Source: Desulfobacteraceae bacterium
GTDB lineage: Bacteria > Desulfobacterota > Desulfobacteria > Desulfobacterales > UBA5852
Assembly (NCBI GenBank): GCA_014237395.1
Contig: JABZFP010000043.1
Span: forward strand, 157,314 to 221,313
Direction: 5' to 3'
Length of the DNA stretch: 64,000 bases
Shown here: in pieces, positions 34,679 to 43,033 of the stretch
Numbering within the stretch: the first letter of the stretch is position 1
Layout: each line of letters opens with the position of its first letter
The notes under the pieces: generated by a model
Databases searched by the model: none
What the model was told of the DNA's origin: nothing
What the model saw: the letters and a program-made list of their open reading frames with translations, nothing else
Made by a program: the position numbers and the translations under genes

Positions 34679-37129
34679 ATGGCTGAGACAGACAAGGACG
34701 ACCTGGTAACCATCATCGATGAGGAAGATCATCAGGATATTGTTCCGGATATCCTGCCACTGATGCCGGTGCGGGATGTCGTCATATTTACCGATATGCT
34801 GCTGCCGCTTTTTGTCGGGCGCAAAAAGTCGATTCGGGCCGTGGAAGAAGCCTTGACCAAGGACGGTTATCTCCTGCTTGCCACCCAGAAGGATCCGAAT
34901 GTCGAAGACCCTGGTGCGGATGACATCTATACGGTCGGTACGGTCGGACGCATTTTACGGATGTTGAAACTGCCGGATGGGCGCGCCAAAACCCTGGTGC
35001 AGGGTGTCTCCAAGGTCAAAATCAAGCGCTATGTGCGGAAACGCGGTTTCTACCGGGTCAAAATCGAAGCGCTGGAGGAGGTGCCGCTCGAGGAACTCAA
35101 TATCGAAGTGGAAGCGCTGATGCGGAATGTCCGCGAATTCTCGGAGAAGATCCTGGCCCTGAGGGGAGAATTGACGAGCGATGTCAGCGCCATTCTAGAG
35201 AGCATTGAAAACCCGGGCAAGCTGGCGGACCTGGTGGCATCGAATCTGAAGTTGAAAATCGATGAAGCCCAGGAAATACTGGAAACCATCGACCCGGTGC
35301 AGCGCCTTGAAAAGGTCAATACCCTGCTGTCGCGGGAGATGAACCTGTCCGCCATTCAGGCGAAGATTCAGTCCGAGGTAAAAGACGAGATTTCCAAAAA
35401 TCAACGGGATTACTTTCTCCGCGAGCAGATGCGGGCCATCAACCGGGAACTGGGCGAGGGGGACGACCGGGCGCAGGAGATCGAGGATTACCAGAAGAAA
35501 ATTCGCAAATCCGGCATGCCCAAGGAAGCCCGGGACGAGGCCGGCAAGCAGCTCCGCCGGTTGGAGCAGATGCATTCCGACTCCGCCGAGGCGGCGATTA
35601 TCCGCACCTATCTGGACTGGATGGTTGAAGTCCCCTGGCAAAAATCAACCAAAGACATGCTGGATATCGCGTATGCCCGTAAAGTGCTCGATCGGGAGCA
35701 TTACGGCCTGAGTAAAATCAAGGACCGTATTCTTGAATACCTGAGTGTACGCAAGCTCAACCCGAAAATGAAAGGGCCGATCCTGTGTCTCGTGGGCCCC
35801 CCGGGTGTCGGCAAGACATCCCTGGGACAGGCGATTGCCAAAGCCATGAAACGCAAGTTCGTGCGGCTTTCGCTGGGAGGCATCCATGACGAGGCGGAAA
35901 TTCGGGGGCATCGCCGCACCTACATCGGCGCCCTGCCGGGGCGCATCATCCAGGGACTCAAGCAGTGCAAGGTCAACAATCCCATCTTTATGATGGACGA
36001 GATCGACAAATTGGGATCCGATTTCCGGGGCGACCCTTCTTCGGCCCTGCTGGAGGCGTTGGATCCGGAACAGAATTCGGCTTTTAGCGATCATTATTTG
36101 AATCTCCCGTTCGACCTTTCGAATGTCATGTTCATTTTGACCGCGAACCTGACCGATACGATCCCTTCGCCGTTGCTCGATCGCATGGAAGTGATCAATC
36201 TTTCCGGCTACACCGAGGAAGAGAAGCACAAGATCGCCACCGATTACCTGCTGCCGCGGCAGATCAAAAACAATGGCCTGACGGCCCGCACCATACGCTT
36301 CAGTGATGGCGCGATCCAGCAGATGATTACCGAATACACGCTGGAAGCCGGATTGCGGAATCTGGAACGCGAATTCGGCACCATCTGCCGCAAAGTCGCC
36401 CGCAAGATTGCCGAGGGGCGCAAAGGGCCTTATAGCATCACGCAGAAGAACCTCAGCCGGTATTTGGGCCCACCCAGTTTCCAGGCGGAACTCGATAAGG
36501 ACGAAAGCCAGGTGGGGCTGGTGACCGGTTTGGCCTGGACCCAGACCGGGGGGGAAGTGCTGTATGTGGAAACCTCCATGTTGCCCGGAAAGGGAGAACT
36601 GATCATGACCGGTCAGCTGGGGGATGTCATGCAGGAATCCGGCCGTGCGGCCATGAGTTACGCCAGGGCCAACCTAGAACGGTTGGGGGTGGATCGCGAT
36701 ATCTTCGAGAACTTTGATTTCCATATCCATGCCCCCGCGGGTGCCATCCCCAAGGACGGCCCTTCCGCCGGTATTGCCATGGCAACGGGGCTGATATCGG
36801 TTCTGACCGGCCGGGCGGTCAACAAGGATGTGGCCATGACCGGCGAAATCTCGCTGCGCGGGCGGGTCCTGCCCATCGGCGGATTGAAGGAAAAGGCCAT
36901 GGGTGCCTTGCGGGGCAAGGTCTTTACGGTCATCATTCCCGAAAAAAACCGCAAAGACCTCATCGACATTCCGGCCAACGTCAAACGGAAGCTCAAATTT
37001 GTGATCGTCCGGCATATGGATGAAGTTTTGAAAATTGCCTTGGAGCCGGCTCCCGTGAGCAAGACCAAGCCGACGGCTGCGCGCAAAAAGCCGGCCAAAA
37101 AGCGCACGGCGGCTGCCAAACGAAAGTAA
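34679..37129 (+). CDS. lon: Lon protease (ATP-dependent)
   Basis: An 816-residue cytosolic protease that degrades misfolded and regulatory proteins. An N-terminal LAN domain (LPLMPVRDVVIFTDMLLPLFVGR), a coiled middle region, an AAA module with Walker A GPPGVGKTS and MMDEIDKLG, and a C-terminal S16 domain with KDGPSAGIA (catalytic Ser) and GGLKEKAMGALRGK (Lys) are all present. The last 25 residues are Lys/Ala-rich, an unusual basic tail. The start at 34679 follows AAGGAGAAATC. tsaB begins 13 bases downstream. Confidence 0.96.
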   Translation: MAETDKDDLVTIIDEEDHQDIVPDILPLMPVRDVVIFTDMLLPLFVGRKKSIRAVEEALTKDGYLLLATQKDPNVEDPGADDIYTVGTVGRILRMLKLPDGRAKTLVQGVSKVKIKRYVRKRGFYRVKIEALEEVPLEELNIEVEALMRNVREFSEKILALRGELTSDVSAILESIENPGKLADLVASNLKLKIDEAQEILETIDPVQRLEKVNTLLSREMNLSAIQAKIQSEVKDEISKNQRDYFLREQMRAINRELGEGDDRAQEIEDYQKKIRKSGMPKEARDEAGKQLRRLEQMHSDSAEAAIIRTYLDWMVEVPWQKSTKDMLDIAYARKVLDREHYGLSKIKDRILEYLSVRKLNPKMKGPILCLVGPPGVGKTSLGQAIAKAMKRKFVRLSLGGIHDEAEIRGHRRTYIGALPGRIIQGLKQCKVNNPIFMMDEIDKLGSDFRGDPSSALLEALDPEQNSAFSDHYLNLPFDLSNVMFILTANLTDTIPSPLLDRMEVINLSGYTEEEKHKIATDYLLPRQIKNNGLTARTIRFSDGAIQQMITEYTLEAGLRNLEREFGTICRKVARKIAEGRKGPYSITQKNLSRYLGPPSFQAELDKDESQVGLVTGLAWTQTGGEVLYVETSMLPGKGELIMTGQLGDVMQESGRAAMSYARANLERLGVDRDIFENFDFHIHAPAGAIPKDGPSAGIAMATGLISVLTGRAVNKDVAMTGEISLRGRVLPIGGLKEKAMGALRGKVFTVIIPEKNRKDLIDIPANVKRKLKFVIVRHMDEVLKIALEPAPVSKTKPTAARKKPAKKRTAAAKRK

Positions 37130-37142
37130 GGCCACCCGGATC

Positions 37143-37829
37143 GTGATTGTTCTCGCTATCGATACCGCCAGCCGGAGTTGCAGCGTTGCCGTTCTGGACG
37201 GGAATGCGGTCATGGCTGAAATCAATGATGTCAGTGGGCAGACCCACTCCCGCCATCTCATGGGCATGGTGGATCAGGCCCTATCCATGTCGGTGGGGCA
37301 GATGGCCAACATTGACGGATTTGCCGTCACGCAGGGTCCGGGCAGTTTTACGGGCCTGCGTATCGGCATCAGCACCGCCAAGGGCCTGGCGGAAGCCGCC
37401 GGCAAACCCCTGGTGGGCGTATCCAGTCTGCAAGCCCTGGCCTGGCAGGTTTTTCCATCCGATGTCATGGTGATTCCCATGCTGGATGCCCGCCGCAAGG
37501 AAGTTTATGCGGCGCGCTACACCCGCGAAGGGGAGACCTTCAAAATGGTCGGCGCGGAACAGGCCCTCTCGCCGGAGGCGGCAGTTGACGGCATCGACAT
37601 GCCATGTCTTCTTGTCGGCGACGGCGCGGTGGCTTATGCTGACCGTCTGGGGATGGTTCTGGGTGGCCAAATGCAGTTGGCCCTGCCGTTTCAGCATCTT
37701 ATCCGGGCTTCCACGGTGGCTTTTCTGGCCCGTGAGCGACTCACTGAGGCGCGTGACGAACGCATGACGCTGGCCCCCCGCTATCTCCGCCAGTCCTATG
37801 CGGAAGAGAGTCGGCGGAGGACGCGCTAA
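37143..37829 (+). CDS. tsaB: TsaB, tRNA t6A-modification factor
   Basis: A 228-residue protein of the TsaB family, the partner of TsaD and TsaE that puts threonylcarbamoyl on A37 of ANN-decoding tRNAs. Markers are ILAIDTA-type start VLAIDTASRSCSVAVLDG, SRHLMGMVDQAL, and TQGPGSFTGLRIGISTAKGLA. The GTG start lies 13 bases after the lon stop, suggesting coupling. The sequence is complete. Confidence 0.92.
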   Translation: MIVLAIDTASRSCSVAVLDGNAVMAEINDVSGQTHSRHLMGMVDQALSMSVGQMANIDGFAVTQGPGSFTGLRIGISTAKGLAEAAGKPLVGVSSLQALAWQVFPSDVMVIPMLDARRKEVYAARYTREGETFKMVGAEQALSPEAAVDGIDMPCLLVGDGAVAYADRLGMVLGGQMQLALPFQHLIRASTVAFLARERLTEARDERMTLAPRYLRQSYAEESRRRTR

Positions 37830-37882
37830 AGGCGGTCACAAGGGGCGATGCGGCCGGCCGGCCATCATAACCGACTTGGTAG

Positions 37883-37911
37883 TTGACAAGTGACTATCCT
37901 GTTGATATAAG
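37883..37911 (+). promoter_or_regulatory. Near-consensus sigma70 promoter for psd
   Basis: A perfect -35 TTGACA (37883-37888), a 17-base spacer and TATAAG (37906-37911, five of six) lie 65 bases before psd. This is among the best promoter matches in the window. Confidence 0.7.
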
Positions 37912-37975
37912 AGAAAATTTTAAAGATTTTCAATATGGTTGCATACTTAAGGGCGCAGGACATAAGGACGTTGCA

Positions 37976-38647
37976 ATGAGCCGATATGTGTGGGCCGAAC
38001 CGCCCAGTCAGACAGCCTTTCCGTTGGCCCGACCGGGACTTCCTTTTATTGGTGCCGCCAGTTTTATAACAGCCGTGTTTGCACTCCTCGGCATGCAGTG
38101 GCCGGCCCTTCTGGGGTTGATGGCGACCCTCTGCATCTGTGCTTTCTTTCGGGATCCCGACCGTGTGATCCCGGCCGAAGAGGGCGCTGTGGTGTCACCG
38201 GCCGACGGCAAGGTCATCATCAACGAAAAACTGTCCCAGTGCGACTACTACGAGGGAGAATGCATCAAAATCAGCATTTTTATGACCGTATTCAATGTCC
38301 ATGTGAACCGGATCGTTTACGATGGAACGATAACGGATGTAAACTACCATCCCGGTAAGTTTTTTTCGGCCAACCTCGATAAAGCATCCCGTGAAAATGA
38401 ACACAATGCGCTGACCTTGGAGGGCCCCGGCGGACAACGCATGGTCGTCGTCCAGATTGCCGGACTCATTGCACGCCGCATTGTATGCGGCGTGCAGCCT
38501 GGAACCACCCTGGTGCGCGGTGAACGTTTCGGCATGATCTGTTTCGGTTCACGATTGGACGTCTACCTGCCACCGGAGACAGCGGTCAAGGTAAACGTCG
38601 GTGACAAAGTGGCGGCCGGCACTTCCATTCTGGGTTATCTGAAATAA
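37976..38647 (+). CDS. psd: Phosphatidylserine decarboxylase proenzyme (short type)
   Basis: A 223-residue membrane-associated enzyme that makes phosphatidylethanolamine. An N-terminal hydrophobic pair (about 18-50) precedes CAFFRDPDRVIP, ADGKV, and IFMTVFNVHVNR. The self-cleavage site is the Gly-Ser in CFGSRLDVYLP, which yields the pyruvoyl group. The length fits the short Psd-B/archaetidylserine-decarboxylase class. The ATG at 37976 follows AAGGACG. The usual neighbour pssA is not in the window. Confidence 0.92.
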   Translation: MSRYVWAEPPSQTAFPLARPGLPFIGAASFITAVFALLGMQWPALLGLMATLCICAFFRDPDRVIPAEEGAVVSPADGKVIINEKLSQCDYYEGECIKISIFMTVFNVHVNRIVYDGTITDVNYHPGKFFSANLDKASRENEHNALTLEGPGGQRMVVVQIAGLIARRIVCGVQPGTTLVRGERFGMICFGSRLDVYLPPETAVKVNVGDKVAAGTSILGYLK

Positions 38648-38783
38648 ACCACTGAATAACTTCAAGGACGTCTGGTAACGGCGATGGTCCGCAGGCTTCG
38701 CGGCTGAATGATTTCTATTGTTTTCAGCCGGTCGCTGACCGCCGGGACGACACAGTCCGCTTAATGCGATCGAAGGAGAAAGA

Positions 38784-39251
38784 TTGGAACGTATACCCAT
38801 TACCCGAAAAGGATATGAAGCGCTCAAAGCTGAATTAGAACGCATCAAGAAAGTCGATCGTCCGGCGAATATCATTGCCATCGAGGAAGCCCGCGCGCAT
38901 GGCGATCTGTCGGAAAACGCCGAATACGATGCGGCCAAAGAACGCCAGCAATTTATCAACGGACGTATCAGCGAACTGGGCTATAAGCTCGGCAATGCCG
39001 ATATCATCGATCCCGAACAACTCCCCCGCGATCGCGTGGTATTTGGTTCCCGGGTGCTGCTCGAAAACATCGAGACCGGTGAAAATGTCGAGTATCAGCT
39101 GGTCGGCCCCGATGAATCCAACATTGACGAAGGACGCATCTCTGTCTCCTCACCGCTCGGTCAAGCCATCATCGGTAAGCGCCCGGACGACGAAATTACG
39201 GTGCAGGCGCCTGGTGGCAAGCGCGTATACGAGCTGGTGGAAATTCTGTGA
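38784..39251 (+). CDS. greA: Transcription elongation factor GreA
   Basis: A 155-residue GreA that rescues backtracked RNA polymerase by stimulating transcript cleavage. The N-terminal coiled coil carries the acidic tip EEARAHGDLSENAEYDAAKERQ, and the C-terminal FKBP-like domain ends KRVYELVEI. The TTG start is accepted because AAGGAGAAAGA precedes it. rpoZ follows 45 bases later. Confidence 0.95.
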   Translation: MERIPITRKGYEALKAELERIKKVDRPANIIAIEEARAHGDLSENAEYDAAKERQQFINGRISELGYKLGNADIIDPEQLPRDRVVFGSRVLLENIETGENVEYQLVGPDESNIDEGRISVSSPLGQAIIGKRPDDEITVQAPGGKRVYELVEIL

Positions 39252-39296
39252 TGCTGATGATATTCGAACAACAATTCCTTTTCAGGAGGTAGACCC

Positions 39297-39500
39297 GTGG
39301 CAAGAATCACCATCGAAGACTGTCTCAATCGCGTCCCCAACCGCTTTATGCTGGTCAACCTGGTGGCGCGCCGCGTCCGTCAGATACGTGAAGGTTCGGA
39401 ATATCTGGTCAGCTCGCCCAAGAATGAAGATATCGTTATTTCGTTGCGGGAAGTGGCGGCCGGTAAAGTCGCCTTCGTGCCCAACACCGAAGACGATTGA
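39297..39500 (+). CDS. rpoZ: RNA polymerase omega subunit
   Basis: A 67-residue omega subunit, starting MARITIEDCL with the core NRFMLVNLVARRVRQI. It aids assembly of the polymerase beta-prime subunit. The GTG start follows AGGAGGT. It is slightly shorter than the E. coli protein, as is usual outside Gammaproteobacteria. It is in a transcription-related pair with greA. Confidence 0.93.
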   Translation: MARITIEDCLNRVPNRFMLVNLVARRVRQIREGSEYLVSSPKNEDIVISLREVAAGKVAFVPNTEDD

Positions 39501-39519
39501 CCGGACGCTCGGCTGACCA

Positions 39520-40248
39520 TTGCCAAAGTTCAGGGGCACATACCGGGTCTTGAACCGGGAGTTCGGACGTGCCCTTGTGCAATATCACATGATGGATGAC
39601 GGCGACCGCATCCTGGTGGGGGTATCCGGCGGCAAGGACAGCACGGCCCTCCTCTGGTCGCTTGCCGAGCGACAACGCCGGTCGCCGGTCCGCTATGAAC
39701 TTTTCCCGGTCTATGTCGATCCCGGGTTCGAGGGCGGGTTCGCCGAAGCGTTACGCGCCCAATGCCGTGATATCGGACTGGACCTGCGGGTCGCTTATAC
39801 CGATTTTGGACTCATCGCCCATAGCGATGAAAACCGCGAAAATCCCTGTTTTCTGTGCGCACGTCTGCGCCGCAAACGCCTCTTTGAAATCGCCCACGAA
39901 CTGGACTGCCGGAAGGTGGCGCTCGGCCACAACAAAGACGATATCATTGAAACGTTTTTCATGAATATCTGTTATGCCGGTGAAGTGAGTACCATGATTC
40001 CCGCCCAGTCCTTTTTCAACGGATTGATTACGGTTATCCGGCCGCTGGCGTTTGTCGAGGAAGATCTGATCCGCCGTTTCGTTCGCCAGCAGGGTCTTTC
40101 TGTCTTCCACAACCCGTGCCCGAGTGCCAACCGCACCAAACGACAGGAAATCAAGGAATTACTGCGCCAGCTTTACCGCAGCAATCCAAAAGTCAAAGGC
40201 AATGTGTTTCGCGCCATGCGTCACGTGAGACTCGACTACCTGCTCTAA
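39520..40248 (+). CDS. ttcA: TtcA-like tRNA 2-thiolation ATPase
   Basis: A 242-residue PP-loop ATPase with SGGKDST (35-41) and the paired-Cys motif CFLC, plus a later single Cys (NPCPSANRTKRQEI), matching the TtcA family that thiolates C32 of tRNA via a [4Fe-4S] cluster. The family signature GHNKDDIIETFFMNICYAGE is present. The TTG at 39520 gives the full N-terminal segment; it lacks a strong ribosome site but sits 19 bases after rpoZ. Exact tRNA target is inferred from family. Confidence 0.85.
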   Translation: MPKFRGTYRVLNREFGRALVQYHMMDDGDRILVGVSGGKDSTALLWSLAERQRRSPVRYELFPVYVDPGFEGGFAEALRAQCRDIGLDLRVAYTDFGLIAHSDENRENPCFLCARLRRKRLFEIAHELDCRKVALGHNKDDIIETFFMNICYAGEVSTMIPAQSFFNGLITVIRPLAFVEEDLIRRFVRQQGLSVFHNPCPSANRTKRQEIKELLRQLYRSNPKVKGNVFRAMRHVRLDYLL

Positions 40249-40418
40249 TCATGCGCATTTGACGCTATCCCGAATGATCTGTCCAACAAAGAGGTTGAAT
40301 CAGCGGCCCGAATCGGGTATGAGCAGGCTGCCGTGGGATTGCGCCAGGAATGGTTTCGATCGCCGCCGGCATCTTGTGAAAAACCTTGTGCGGTCACCAG
40401 TGAACATACGGGAGATGC

Positions 40419-41219
40419 ATGCGAGACGTCCAGAATGAACCCGATTATCGGAATATTCCCATCGATAAAGTCGGCATAAAGAACTTGCGCTACCCGATCA
40501 AGGTGCTGGACCGCTGCAATGGCTATCAGCACACGGTGGCGACGATCAATATGTACGTGGACCTGCCCCATCGCAACAAGGGCACCCACATGAGCCGTTT
40601 CGTGGAAATCCTGAATCAATATCGATTGGAACTGTCCCTGAAGAAGATTTCCGACATTCTGGCGGAAATGAAAACCCACCTGAATGCGGCCTCGGCCCAC
40701 ATCGAAATCACCTTTCCCTACTTCATCGAAAAATCCGCACCGGTGAGTCTGGCCACCGGCCTTATGGACTATGCTTGCACCATAAGGGGATCCAGCGGGC
40801 CGGACGGTAAGATCGACCTGGTTTCCGAAGTGGCCGTCCCGATTTCCTCCGTTTGTCCCTGCTCGAAAGAGATCAGCGCATGCGGCGCCCACAATCAACG
40901 GGGCGAGGTGTCGCTGAAAGTCCGATTTAAAAAATTCATTTGGATCGAGGATATGATCGGGGTCGTTGAATCCGCAGCCTCATCGGAAGTGTACAGCGTG
41001 CTGAAGCGGGTGGATGAGAAAGCCGTGACCGAGACCGCCTATCAGAATCCTAAATTCGTGGAGGATATCGTTCGCGATATCGCGGCCGTACTGCAGCAGG
41101 ACGACAACATCACATGGTTTTCCGTGGGGGCGGAGAATTTCGAGTCCATCCACAATCACAGTGCCTATGCCCACATCGCCAGCAACCATCTAGTCGAGGA
41201 ACCCCTCCTCAACAGCTGA
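40419..41219 (+). CDS. folE2: GTP cyclohydrolase FolE2 (type IB)
   Basis: A 266-residue enzyme that opens GTP to dihydroneopterin triphosphate, the first step of folate and queuosine synthesis. Markers are DVQNEPDYRNIPIDKVGIKNLRYPI, HMSRFVEIL, and the metal-binding Cys of SSVCPCSKEIS, with the ENFESIHNHSAYA end. Type IB can use other metals when zinc is short. No canonical FolE lies nearby. The ATG follows GGGAGATGC. Confidence 0.94.
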   Translation: MRDVQNEPDYRNIPIDKVGIKNLRYPIKVLDRCNGYQHTVATINMYVDLPHRNKGTHMSRFVEILNQYRLELSLKKISDILAEMKTHLNAASAHIEITFPYFIEKSAPVSLATGLMDYACTIRGSSGPDGKIDLVSEVAVPISSVCPCSKEISACGAHNQRGEVSLKVRFKKFIWIEDMIGVVESAASSEVYSVLKRVDEKAVTETAYQNPKFVEDIVRDIAAVLQQDDNITWFSVGAENFESIHNHSAYAHIASNHLVEEPLLNS

Positions 41220-41306
41220 ATACCGATCCGATGAGGAGACGGCGGGATGCCGCGTGCCCATCCCTCTCCGAAACAATTCCCATTTTTTCGCCATATGCCA
41301 GCGACA

Positions 41307-42539
41307 TTAGTTGCGGTCATTTGACAGGTAGCGGTGAACCTGACGCATGATCGGCGCGGTGGTTTGGCTGCTGCGGTTGCGAAAGAGCGCAAAGCGGTAG
41401 CGGTCGCCCGGCCCGAGGTCGATGTAGCCGACACGGGTCCGGACACCCTTCAAGGTGCCGGTTTTGTAATATTCCGATCCCTCCTGCGGCATCAGGTGGG
41501 CATGGGGGCTAAAGTGGTGCAGCACCGTGATCATGTCGCGCACCGATAGCCGATTGTGCCGGGAGATGCCGGAGCCTTCCACGAACACGCCGTCGGGAAT
41601 ACCGATCACATCGTGGGCATAGGCGGTCAGCGCCTGAACCCCTTTGCCGAGTGTGGCCGGCGGGCCATAGCATCGCGTTCCCATGGCCAGCAGCAGTTGG
41701 TTGGCTGTAAAATTGTTGGAATATTCCAGCAGGCGCTCAATGATGTGCGCCAGATCGTAGGGTGAGGTATGGCGGTAGACAAGGCGTGCTTCCGAAAAGC
41801 CGTCCGTCATCATTCCAACGCTTCCACGGACAACAACCCCTTCCTGCTCCAAAAAATATCGAAAAAGATTCCCGGCATAGAGCGGTGCCTCGTCCTGGCG
41901 GCGGGTTAAAACGATTCGCTCCTTTTTCAATCCCGAGCGACGGATGCGCTCCCGGACCATGGGCAGCAGCGGTGTCTGGGGTTCCGCAGACGCCGGCCGA
42001 CCGTTGACATGGGTAAAAAAAACAGTATTGAAATTGGCGCACAGGGCCCCGACGGGGGCATCATAGGGGTTGCTGCTGGTACTGACACCAGGGATCGTGA
42101 TAGGGCCCTCGAAATAGGATTCGTCCAATAGGACGCCGTTGATCGGGGAAGGCAGCAGGCCTGCAAGATGGCGGGCAATTTCAGCGATGATTTCAGACAC
42201 CAGAAGCGGGTCGCCATAGCCTTTGATGCCGAGGGTGTCATGGGTGTCCAGCAAGAAATCGGTTTGGAACCGGAAGTCCGGACCCAGGTAGTGGATGGCC
42301 GCCAGGGATGTCAGCACTTTCAGCGTGGAGGCCGGCACCATTTTTTGGTCGGGATGGTGTGCCAGTATGGTGTGCCCTGAGGCATCCACCACCAGCAGGG
42401 CGTCATGCGGGCCGAGGCCGCTGATGGCCGGGGGTGGTGACTGGCTGAAGGCCGTGGCCGGCGGCCAAACAGGCCATACCAATACAATGATGACCAGGAA
42501 GAGGGCGGTGGCGCAGCGTCTTAATCGCAGCATAGGCAT
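41307..42539 (-). CDS. dacB: D-alanyl-D-alanine carboxypeptidase / endopeptidase (PBP4 type)
   Basis: A 410-residue periplasmic penicillin-binding protein with an N-terminal signal helix (about 8-28). The three active-site motifs are SxxK in PASTLKVLTS, SxN in YSNNFTANQ and KTG in YYKTGTLKG. This is the S13 (DacB) class that trims or cleaves peptidoglycan cross-links. It is shorter than E. coli PBP4 because the inserted domain is reduced. It follows dtd by 14 bases. Confidence 0.9.
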   Translation of the reverse strand: MPMLRLRRCATALFLVIIVLVWPVWPPATAFSQSPPPAISGLGPHDALLVVDASGHTILAHHPDQKMVPASTLKVLTSLAAIHYLGPDFRFQTDFLLDTHDTLGIKGYGDPLLVSEIIAEIARHLAGLLPSPINGVLLDESYFEGPITIPGVSTSSNPYDAPVGALCANFNTVFFTHVNGRPASAEPQTPLLPMVRERIRRSGLKKERIVLTRRQDEAPLYAGNLFRYFLEQEGVVVRGSVGMMTDGFSEARLVYRHTSPYDLAHIIERLLEYSNNFTANQLLLAMGTRCYGPPATLGKGVQALTAYAHDVIGIPDGVFVEGSGISRHNRLSVRDMITVLHHFSPHAHLMPQEGSEYYKTGTLKGVRTRVGYIDLGPGDRYRFALFRNRSSQTTAPIMRQVHRYLSNDRN

Positions 42540-42553
42540 GGGATATCCTTTGT

Positions 42554-42994
42554 TCAGCGACTGTCGACGATCAGGGTGACGGGGCCCTGGTTGACCAGAG
42601 CGACATCCATCCGGCTGCGGAAACGGCCGGTGGCGACCGTGACGCCCTCCTGGCGGACCTGATCGACAAAACGGCGGTAGAGGGATTCGCCTTTTTCCGG
42701 TGCGGCGGCTTTGACAAACGACGGACGGCGGCCTTTGCGACAGTCGCCGTAAAGGGTGAACTGGGAAACCACCAGCATTTCCCGCCGGCAGTCGATGAGA
42801 GAACGATTCAATTTGCCGGCGTCGTCCTCGAAGATGCGCAGGTGGCAGATTTTAACCGCCATCCAGTCGGCATCCTGAGGGGCGTCATCGGCGGCCACCC
42901 CCAGCAGCACCAGCAGGCCTGGTCCAATGCTGCCCACGGTTTCCTGTTCAACCGTGACGGTACCTTGAGTGACGCGCTGTATAACCGCTCGCAT
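42554..42994 (-). CDS. dtd: D-aminoacyl-tRNA deacylase
   Basis: A 146-residue DTD that hydrolyses D-aminoacyl- and glycyl-mischarged tRNAs. It starts MRAVIQRVTQGTV and has the two cross-subunit motifs SQFTLYGD and NQGPVTLIV. The second has Gln where many members have a different residue, a tolerated position. The ATG at 42994 gives the standard length; an extra upstream ATG at 43024 would add 10 residues. It lies between tex and dacB on the minus strand. Confidence 0.93.
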   Translation of the reverse strand: MRAVIQRVTQGTVTVEQETVGSIGPGLLVLLGVAADDAPQDADWMAVKICHLRIFEDDAGKLNRSLIDCRREMLVVSQFTLYGDCRKGRRPSFVKAAAPEKGESLYRRFVDQVRQEGVTVATGRFRSRMDVALVNQGPVTLIVDSR

Positions 42995-43033
42995 GGCAAT
43001 CTCCGACGGGTGGCGGTTGCCCAATGTCGATCG

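Noticed and set aside
37852..37863. GGCCGGCCGGCC palindrome after tsaB
   Set aside because: A simple GC repeat without a T run; not a convincing terminator or operator.
40249..40418. Possible riboswitch or zinc-responsive site before folE2
   Set aside because: No recognisable conserved core or Zur-like palindrome was found in the 170 bases.
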